Positions 23,515-28,722 of a DNA stretch of 28,722 nt are shown piece after piece. This DNA is from JANQKX01 sp039028695 (GTDB lineage Bacteria; Pseudomonadota; Alphaproteobacteria; Kiloniellales; Kiloniellaceae). The first letter of the stretch is position 1. Every line of letters starts with the position of its first letter. The DNA lies in NCBI GenBank assembly GCA_039028695.1, contig JBCCHN010000061.1, positions 1-28,722 of the forward strand. Reading direction: 5' to 3'. Both the position numbers and the translations under genes were made by a program. Under the pieces are notes generated by a model. The model made no database searches. It was not told where the DNA came from and worked only from the letters and a program-made list of their open reading frames with translations.

Positions 23515-24765
23515 TCAACAAGACGGGTTTTCCCGACCAACCTGGCCGTACTTGAGGAAATCATCATAGGAAACCCCGAGGGTCTGAGAGACCTGAGGGA
23601 TCACCTTGATGGTCTTATTCAAAAGATTACCGTCCGGCCCTTCAGTGACCTCGGTCAGGAAAATGTCGGCCACCGCTTGCCGCCGCTCATCTAGGCTGAC
23701 CATGCCGGTGGGGGTTTCAAATTCCAAATTCGAGAGGGCTTCTCGAAATTTAACGCCGCCATCTGAGAGGTCGCCATCCACGGCATCCAGAGCCAGCAGG
23801 GCGGCCTTGGTATTGATGTAATAGCCGTGCGCGAAGAGTGAGGGCGACGGGAAACCATCAGGGAACTGAGCTTTATAGGCATCCACAAAGGCGGCCCAAC
23901 GGGCGTCGTCCCACGTATCGGAGATTGGTCCTGCCGAGGGCGTACCGATAACGAAATCCCTGGTCCGACCCTTTGAGCCCAAAACGGTTTGGTCCACTGT
24001 GATCGAGCCGCCGACCAGGGGCAGTTCGCCACCCGCCTGCTCATATTGAGTCAGGAAATTAACGGCGTCGGCGCCACCCAGGGCGACATAGATGGCATCC
24101 ACATCATCGGGCAAGGCTGCGATCACCGAGGAATAGTCCTTGTTGCCGATGGGCACCCAGAAACGGGCATCGACCGGGGCCTTGCCGCCGGCCCGGCAAT
24201 AGGGCTCAAGGAAACCGAAGACTTGTGTGTAGGGGAAGGAGTAATCCTCGGCCAAAACAGCGACCGATTTATAGCCCTTATCGTTATATACATATTCGCC
24301 CAGGCCGGCCATCCATTGGGCACCGTCGGTGCCGAAACGGAAGAAATTGTCCGCCGGGTTTCGCAGGGTGGTGTCCTGCGCTGCTGAGGTGCCGTTCAAG
24401 AAGGTCACGTTGGGTTGGGTCTTAGCATAGTCCTTGACGGCCAGGCCCTCGGAGCCGGACAGAGGCCCAATGAGCACCGGCACACCGTCTTGCTCCACCA
24501 GCTTGCGGGTTGCGCGGATGGCGCTGTCCGGCGAGGCGTCGGAAGAGCCGGTGATGAGCTCGATCTTCTTACCGCCGGCGGTATAGTCGAATTCCTCCAA
24601 GGCCATTTTCACGCCGCGCATGCCATCCTCTCCCAGCACCGTGAAGGCGCCTTCAAGGGTGGCTAGAGCGCCCATCTTGATGGTGTCGCCATCCTGGGCC
24701 AATACCGGTCCCGTCAACAGAGCGACCATCGCCGTCGCGAGAGATAATTTTATGTGTTTATGCAT
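23515..24765 (-). CDS. Periplasmic substrate-binding protein, Leu/Ile/Val-type (Peripla_BP_6)
   Basis: Exported ligand-binding protein of the Liv-type importer, 416 residues. It has a clear signal peptide (MHKHIK, hydrophobic core, cleavage expected after VLA at residue 23). The mature part begins with the type I fold start IKMGALATLEGAFTVLGEDG and contains IGPLSGSEGLAVKDYA and LNGTSAAQD, which in this fold line the ligand cleft. It has two cysteines, one in EPYCRAGG and one as the very last residue, possibly a disulfide closing the C-terminus. The start is ATG with a strong GAGGAGG site. It lies third in the operon after LivM and LivH. The ligand cannot be told from sequence; the downstream enzymes suggest a ring compound or amide. 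Confidence 0.92.
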   Translation of the reverse strand: MHKHIKLSLATAMVALLTGPVLAQDGDTIKMGALATLEGAFTVLGEDGMRGVKMALEEFDYTAGGKKIELITGSSDASPDSAIRATRKLVEQDGVPVLIGPLSGSEGLAVKDYAKTQPNVTFLNGTSAAQDTTLRNPADNFFRFGTDGAQWMAGLGEYVYNDKGYKSVAVLAEDYSFPYTQVFGFLEPYCRAGGKAPVDARFWVPIGNKDYSSVIAALPDDVDAIYVALGGADAVNFLTQYEQAGGELPLVGGSITVDQTVLGSKGRTRDFVIGTPSAGPISDTWDDARWAAFVDAYKAQFPDGFPSPSLFAHGYYINTKAALLALDAVDGDLSDGGVKFREALSNLEFETPTGMVSLDERRQAVADIFLTEVTEGPDGNLLNKTIKVIPQVSQTLGVSYDDFLKYGQVGRENPSC

Positions 24766-24826
24766 GTTTTCCTCCTCATGCCTTTTGTTTGTGATTCATT
24801 TTTAAACACTCAATCCTTGTATTAGG

Positions 24827-25891
24827 TCATTCCGCCGGCTCGTTGGCCGGTAGATTTTCTCCCTTGGTGCGGTTGTTGCGATTCCACACCTCTTTTTTCG
24901 GTCGAATCTTCGTGCGGATCCGTTCCCAAAGTCCCAAAAGGCCATCGGGTGAAAACAGCACCACGAGCAAAAAAGCCGTGCCGATGACCGTATTGAAACG
25001 CTCGCGATCGATCAGATCGATGGCAAAATTTTCCAGTAAAACAAACACTAGAGCGCCCAAGAACGGGCCGATGGGATGCCGCAAGCCCCCAACCACGGTG
25101 ATCACAAGGATATCGATAACCACATCGACGCCGACCGAGCCTGGAGAGATTCGGCCGTTGAACCAGACCAACAAGACGCCCGCCGTCCCGGCAACGAGGC
25201 CGGAGAAAAAATAAGCGGCGATACGATGCAGGGTCACGTTATAGCCCAGGGCACGCATGCGCCGAGGATTGTCTCGGATTGCCTGTAAGCCCAGGCCGAA
25301 CGTAGCGCGCGCGCCGTAAACTACGGCTGCGAAAAAGCCGCCGGCTACCAAGAGGCAAAGATAATAGAATGGCGCCGGATCACGCCAATAAACGCCAAAG
25401 AGTTCGGGTGGCGCCACGCCGGCGAAGCCGGTAAAGCCATTGAAGAGAACGTAGTTTTGGCGCACAAAGTAAAAAAAGGCGACTGCAATGGCCAGGGTGA
25501 TCATAATTGTATAGATACCCTCGGTGCGCACTGAAACCGCACCGATAAAGGCGCTGAAGATGGCCGCTGCTAGGATCGAGGTGGCAACCGTCAGCCACCA
25601 GGGCCAGCCCAATCCCATAACTCCGACCGAGTTGTCGCCCAGGATGGCGACCATGTAACCGGCAAAACCGGCCACAGAGAGCTGGGCCAAGCTAACCATG
25701 CCGCCGTAGCCCGCCAACATCATCAATGAAAGCCCAATCGTACCCAAAATGAGAGAATAGGCACCGATCTGAAACGTGAAAAAGTTACTGGCGAAAAGAG
25801 GGTAGGCGAGCAAAAAGACCACCGCGAGCACGGCGGCGGGATGGAAATCCCGCAGTCCGGCACGGCCGGAAAAAAAATCGGCCAAACTCAT
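24827..25891 (-). CDS. LivM-type ABC importer permease
   Basis: Inner-membrane permease of 354 residues with many hydrophobic helices and the LivM-class motifs GTIGLSLMMLAGYGGMVSLA, RATFGLGLQAIRDNPRRMRALG (the ATPase-docking loop) and VVGGLRHPIGPFLGA. A charged hydrophilic tail of about 35 residues (RTKIRPKKEVWNRNNRTKGE and on) follows the last helix and is longer than I would expect. The start is ATG with AAGAGG upstream, 24 bases after LivH. It forms the membrane channel with LivH and is driven by LivG and the LivF-Tm-1 fusion. Confidence 0.93.
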   Translation of the reverse strand: MSLADFFSGRAGLRDFHPAAVLAVVFLLAYPLFASNFFTFQIGAYSLILGTIGLSLMMLAGYGGMVSLAQLSVAGFAGYMVAILGDNSVGVMGLGWPWWLTVATSILAAAIFSAFIGAVSVRTEGIYTIMITLAIAVAFFYFVRQNYVLFNGFTGFAGVAPPELFGVYWRDPAPFYYLCLLVAGGFFAAVVYGARATFGLGLQAIRDNPRRMRALGYNVTLHRIAAYFFSGLVAGTAGVLLVWFNGRISPGSVGVDVVIDILVITVVGGLRHPIGPFLGALVFVLLENFAIDLIDRERFNTVIGTAFLLVVLFSPDGLLGLWERIRTKIRPKKEVWNRNNRTKGENLPANEPAE

Positions 25892-25915
25892 ATGCCAGCC
25901 TCTTTTTCGCTGCGC

Positions 25916-26932
25916 TTAAGCACTGGGGCCTCCCATGATGCCCTGCGGCCTGAGCGCGAGCACCGTCACCATAATCAAAAAGGTGAGCACCACCCCGTAG
26001 GTGGGGAAATAGGCGAGGCCGAATTGTTCCGCCAGGCCGATAAGCAAGGCTCCGATTGCCGCCCCCGTGACCGATCCCAGCCCGCCAACGATGACCACGA
26101 TCAGGGAAGCCAGCAGGTAGCGTACGTCCTCACCCGGTGCGATGGATAATGCCGTGCCCCCTACGACACCGGCAAAGCCGGCCAAGCCGGCGCCGATGGC
26201 GAAAACCAAAGCAAAAACCAAATGTACGTTGACACCCGATGCAGCGAGCATCTCCCGATCATTTACGCCGGCGCGGATCATCATGCCGATCTTGGTGCGA
26301 TTCAGGAACAGCCATAGCCCTACGCCAACCGCTACCGCCACAAGGAGAACCGTCAGGCGATAAACCGGGTACTTGATGTAAACGGCATCACCGGACGATT
26401 TGATGGTGGAAATAATAGGTAACTGAGCGGCGCCAAACAGCCAGTCCGGCGGTGAAAATTGGTAGGTTGTGCCGGTCCAGACCGCGAGCATGAGATCCGC
26501 GGCGATCACCGAAATGCCGATGGTGACAAGTGTTTGCCGCAGATCGTCCCCCTGCATGCGGCGGAAGACCAAAACCTGCAGCAAAATGCCACTGGCAGCG
26601 ATGGCCAAAAAGGCCACGACCAGGCCTAAAAACCAGTTGCCGCTGGCCTCGGCCACCTCGTAGCCAATATAGCCCCCGAGCAGATACATGGAGCCATGCG
26701 CCAGGTTCACATTGCGCATAAGTCCGAACACCAGAGTAAAGCCACTGGCGACCAAAAAATATAGGCCGCCGAGGGTGACCCCATTCAGCAGGGTATTGAC
26801 GAAGGTTTTCTTACGGCCCATGGCGGCCACCAACCAGTCTGGCCAGACGGCGAAAATCATCCACAAGAAGATTCCAGCCGCGAGGACAATCACCAGCGCC
26901 CAAAAGGTGTGCCGTTCGATAAAATGTCGCAT
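25916..26932 (-). CDS. LivH-type ABC importer permease
   Basis: First gene of the long minus-strand operon, a 338-residue permease. The LivH hallmark is GLMRNVNLAHGSMYLLGGYI; the docking loop is RTKIGMMIRAGVNDREMLAA, then SGV, followed by GLAGFAGVVGG and VVIVGGLGSVTGAAIGA. Compared with usual LivH proteins of about 290-310 residues it has an N-terminal extension of roughly 40 residues with an extra hydrophobic segment (FWALVIVLAAGIFLWMIFAV). The ATG at 26932 has an AGGATAGGG-rich stretch upstream. Its 5' region (26933-27238) faces the divergent TIM-barrel-like gene and holds the operon promoter. Confidence 0.93.
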   Translation of the reverse strand: MRHFIERHTFWALVIVLAAGIFLWMIFAVWPDWLVAAMGRKKTFVNTLLNGVTLGGLYFLVASGFTLVFGLMRNVNLAHGSMYLLGGYIGYEVAEASGNWFLGLVVAFLAIAASGILLQVLVFRRMQGDDLRQTLVTIGISVIAADLMLAVWTGTTYQFSPPDWLFGAAQLPIISTIKSSGDAVYIKYPVYRLTVLLVAVAVGVGLWLFLNRTKIGMMIRAGVNDREMLAASGVNVHLVFALVFAIGAGLAGFAGVVGGTALSIAPGEDVRYLLASLIVVIVGGLGSVTGAAIGALLIGLAEQFGLAYFPTYGVVLTFLIMVTVLALRPQGIMGGPSA

Positions 26933-26973
26933 CTATCAGGCCCTATCCTCGCCCTATCTTCGTCAGTGCAGGA

Positions 26974-27045
26974 TTACCCAATTGATCGGCTTAGCCACCA
27001 CCATTCCTTGCCTCCTCCCAATGGGCCTCCCTCGACGCTGCCCAT
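26974..27045 (-). CDS. Possible 23-residue leader peptide with three consecutive Trp codons
   Basis: On the minus strand, 41 bases before LivH, an ATG at 27045 opens 23 codons reading MGSVEGGPLGGGKEWWWLSR and ending SIG-stop. A GGAG ribosome-site-like sequence sits about eight bases upstream. Three adjacent TGG codons (26995-27003) are the kind of control codons seen in trp leader peptides. Inverted repeats (AATGGGC/GCCCATT) overlap its start. No T-run terminator follows, so classical attenuation is not shown. The run may be chance in a G-rich stretch. Confidence 0.25.
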   Translation of the reverse strand: MGSVEGGPLGGGKEWWWLSRSIG

Positions 27046-27151
27046 TTCGCCGCTCCGGCGGCTTTGGGCTAGCCGGTCGTCAATCTCTCACCATTAATGT
27101 CGATTTTTTCATGTTTTCCGCCCTTTTTATGCTTAAAGCGTGACTCTATAG

Positions 27152-27223
27152 GAGAATTTTCGCAATATGGAGAATCATAAAATTTGAGTAAAATTGGGTA
27201 ATTCTCGAACGAAAAATGAGAAT
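27152..27223. promoter_or_regulatory. Cluster of GAGAAT/ATTCTC boxes, possible regulator sites
   Basis: GAGAAT occurs at 27152-27157, 27170-27175 and 27218-27223, and its complement ATTCTC at 27201-27206. The first two are direct repeats 18 bases apart. The last two form an inverted repeat with an 11-base spacer. Two of the boxes continue as GAGAATCAT. They lie in the AT-rich divergent promoter region, next to a gene for a Fis-type regulator. Binding is inferred only from repetition and position. Confidence 0.4.
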
Positions 27224-27238
27224 CATGGTGGAGTCAAG

Positions 27239-27925
27239 ATGGAGCTTTTGACTTGGCAAATCGTCTGGCGGTCAGAAAAAACCGCGCTTGCAATGGCCTT
27301 GCCGCAACAGATATTGACGGTGGCGCCCGCCTTTACGCACCAAAACCTGCCCCCGGAAGTCGGCCTCTTATTACCCTCGCTTCCGGGCGCGCGACAGCTG
27401 GTCAACTACATCTCCGATCGTCCCTTGGACCTTACCCAGTCGATCATCGGGCTTTTTTTGGCGGACCCCTTTTTCGCCGTTGCACGGGAAAAAGGGGTGC
27501 TCGATCGGGCGAACGCGAGTTGGGTCACCAATTTGCCAAGCGTGGCGCAACAGGACCCTGGTTTTTTCCATCAGCTTGCCGATGTTGGTTTGGACCAAGA
27601 ATTGGAGCTGGAGCGTCTGGCGGCGCTGAAAGACCTGGGCGTCAGGATCGCCATTACCGTAGTGGATGGGCCGAGCACAGCGAAGGCTCTGGCCCTGGAG
27701 CCGGCAGCGCTCTTCGTGGTTCCTCGTGTCAGCGACTTCGCGGCAGGGTTTCCCTCGCTGCGGCAACGAGGCGCCGCCGCCCAACAGGTGGCGGAAGCGG
27801 CCAAAGGGGCCGGTTGGGAAGGTCCCATCGTTGGCTTGTCTGGGCCGAGCGAGGCCGCTTATGAACGGCAATGGCCAACTGTCCTCAGCGGGGTCCTGTG
27901 CCGGCCTCGACCCAAACCGGGCTAA
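27239..27925 (+). CDS. Diverged TIM-barrel (PF09370-like) protein, function unknown
   Basis: Protein of 228 residues that is not obviously recognisable alone but aligns with the TIM-barrel protein of the operon (19589-20422): LADPFF against GTDPFC, VTNLPSVAQQDPGFF against VQNFPTVGLIDGTF, then LADVGL against LEETGM, and later LFVVP against IVVCH. The NSGR.RMAGRGS and HMG.T.GG motifs are not retained, so it is probably a sensor or regulatory relative, not an enzyme copy. The ATG at 27239 has GGTGGAG upstream; an upstream TTG at 27194 is less likely. It has no signal peptide or membrane helix. It diverges from LivH and converges on the Fis-type regulator with 4 bases between stops. PF09370 domains occur at the N-terminus of some sigma-54-type activators, which makes a regulatory role plausible. 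Confidence 0.65.
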   Translation: MELLTWQIVWRSEKTALAMALPQQILTVAPAFTHQNLPPEVGLLLPSLPGARQLVNYISDRPLDLTQSIIGLFLADPFFAVAREKGVLDRANASWVTNLPSVAQQDPGFFHQLADVGLDQELELERLAALKDLGVRIAITVVDGPSTAKALALEPAALFVVPRVSDFAAGFPSLRQRGAAAQQVAEAAKGAGWEGPIVGLSGPSEAAYERQWPTVLSGVLCRPRPKPG

Positions 27926-27929
27926 AAGA

Positions 27930-28722
27930 TTAGCCTGATAAGTTGTATTTTCTAATTTTGTTGTAGAGCGTTTTTCGGGATATACCTAACGCGGCGGCGG
28001 TCTTTGAGCGATTGAAACCATGGCGCCACAGAGCTTCCAAAATCCAATCCTTTTCCGAGCGGTCAGCGGTGCTGGCCACCGTTTCGCTATCCAGCAAGGG
28101 CCGTATGTCTTCTATTTGCAGCGGATGTCCCGCACCGTGGCCGCATAGATGTCCGACCAAGGAGGTTAGTTCTTGGTCATTACCCGGCCAGCGATGACTC
28201 TGCAAAAGACTTGTCGCGGCAGCGGAAAATGCGGCTCTGGCCAAAGAACGTCCAAGGTCTTGCTCTGAGGCATGCGTGATTAGTTGCATCAGGTCGTCGA
28301 TCCGCTCACGCACTGGCGGCAAGCGCAAGACCCAGCCAGCCATGACCTCAGCCAGTGCCGGATCCAGGCCAATCGCGGTAAGATCGTCAGCTGTTTGGGA
28401 AGAGAGCAGCGTGGCCATGTTCGTTATCAAGACGATCCGCGGCCCCAAGAAAATGGTTCTTTTTGTGCCAGGCGCCCGAAAACTTCCGGACTTAAGGGCC
28501 TCGGCAAGGCGTTGCTGTAACGCCGGCGATAAACCTTCTGGGGCCTCTATGGCCAATAGATGTATCGTCGAATCCGCAAGGGCTGGGGCGCGATCCGTCG
28601 GACTGTTGCGATGACCGAACAAAAAGCTGCGCGTCCGGGCGGGTACGTTCTCGCTGGCGGCGTTGTAACGCACAATCTGAGGACCCTTGGCCCGGCTCAA
28701 GGCGCGCAGGGTTGGTTGCACA
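27930..28722 (-). CDS. Fis-type regulator of the NtrC/TyrR class, degenerate AAA+ (5' partial)
   Basis: C-terminal 264 codons of a transcription regulator; its start lies beyond the right edge. Landmarks of the enhancer-binding AAA+ domain are present: FLFGH, RLPPVRERIDDL and HRWPGNDQEL. However, the GAFTGA loop that touches sigma-54 is absent (HRNSPTDRAPAL follows FLFGH), and the Walker B stretch reads STIHLLAIEAP where GTLFLDEIG is usual. The last 38 residues are a Fis-type helix-turn-helix (ILEALWRHGFNRSKTAAALG, then ISRKTLYNKIRKY). Without GAFTGA it is unlikely to open sigma-54 promoters and may act at sigma-70 promoters, as TyrR does. It converges on the TIM-barrel-like gene and is a likely regulator of the neighbouring Liv operon. 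Walker A and any sensor domain are outside the window. Confidence 0.85.
   Translation of the reverse strand, partial: VQPTLRALSRAKGPQIVRYNAASENVPARTRSFLFGHRNSPTDRAPALADSTIHLLAIEAPEGLSPALQQRLAEALKSGSFRAPGTKRTIFLGPRIVLITNMATLLSSQTADDLTAIGLDPALAEVMAGWVLRLPPVRERIDDLMQLITHASEQDLGRSLARAAFSAAATSLLQSHRWPGNDQELTSLVGHLCGHGAGHPLQIEDIRPLLDSETVASTADRSEKDWILEALWRHGFNRSKTAAALGISRKTLYNKIRKYNLSG

Larger units (their letters stand above)
26933..27238. promoter_or_regulatory. Divergent intergenic region upstream of the Liv operon
   Basis: 306 bases between the divergent starts of LivH and the small TIM-barrel-like gene; both promoters should lie here. The half near the plus-strand gene (about 27100-27238) is strongly AT-rich and carries four copies of GAGAAT or its complement. 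The half near LivH carries GC-rich stems: CGCCG/CGGCG at 27048-27060 and AATGGGC/GCCCATT at 27020-27046, plus a possible leader peptide. I found no convincing sigma-54 (-24/-12) site and no certain sigma-70 promoter. Confidence 0.55.

Noticed and set aside
26933..27238. Sigma-54 (-24/-12) promoter for the Liv operon or the divergent gene
   Set aside because: Looked for because of the NtrC-class regulator, but no TGGCAC-N5-TTGC-like site was found on either strand.
27194..27925. Longer form of the TIM-barrel-like gene starting at TTG 27194
   Set aside because: The ATG at 27239 has GGTGGAG in good position, and the extra 15 residues are encoded by the AT-rich repeat region that looks regulatory.
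1..28722. CRISPR arrays, tRNA/rRNA genes, insertion sequences, attachment sites
   Set aside because: No regularly spaced direct repeats, no cloverleaf or rRNA signature, no transposase or integrase motif and no terminal inverted repeats were found on reading.

Overview
The window looks like a chromosomal stretch of an alphaproteobacterium. The evidence is moderately high GC, Dpp-type and Liv-type ABC operons, tightly packed translationally coupled genes, and GTG starts beside AGGAGG-type ribosome sites. This is inference from gene style; no rRNA, tRNA or marker gene is present. No CRISPR array, insertion sequence or tRNA was found. Gene density is about 95%.

Left part (1-5877, + strand): the end of a peptide-type ABC importer operon (DppB-like permease cut by the window edge, DppC-like permease, and one protein with two fused DppD/DppF-type ATPases), followed by a CocE/NonD serine hydrolase. 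Next come a second CocE hydrolase (-, 5885-7900), a YtcJ-like amidohydrolase (+, 8108-9742) and a third CocE hydrolase (-, 9797-11827). Together they suggest uptake of a peptide-like or acylated compound and its hydrolysis by three paralogous esterases/peptidases and a metal-dependent amidohydrolase. A 627-base stretch without a recognisable gene (11828-12454) separates this from the next block.

Centre and right (12455-26932, all - strand, read right to left): one apparent 12-gene operon of about 14.5 kb. It starts with a Liv-type importer (LivH, LivM, periplasmic binding protein, LivG). Then comes a remarkable fusion of a LivF ATPase to a Tm-1-like (UPF0261) domain, overlapping the gene for a TIM-barrel 'phosphoenolpyruvate hydrolase family' protein. 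These two partner domains are also joined in the plant virus-resistance protein Tm-1. Downstream are a long flotillin/SPFH protein, an SRPBCC protein, a second SRPBCC domain fused to a quinone-oxidoreductase-like dehydrogenase, a fumarylacetoacetate-hydrolase-family enzyme, an alpha/beta hydrolase and an imidazolonepropionase-like amidohydrolase. The set reads as import coupled to breakdown of an unknown cyclic or aromatic-like compound. Spacings of 1-3 bases and overlaps of 8 and 14 bases argue for one transcript.

Right edge: divergent from the Liv operon lies a small gene (27239-27925, +) that looks like a diverged relative of the same TIM-barrel family. It runs tail to tail into the end of a Fis-type regulator of the NtrC/TyrR class whose AAA+ domain appears degenerate. 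The 26933-27238 intergenic region holds repeated GAGAAT boxes and a possible short leader peptide with three consecutive Trp codons. The candidate undescribed system is the Liv importer with Tm-1/TIM-barrel, flotillin and catabolic enzymes.
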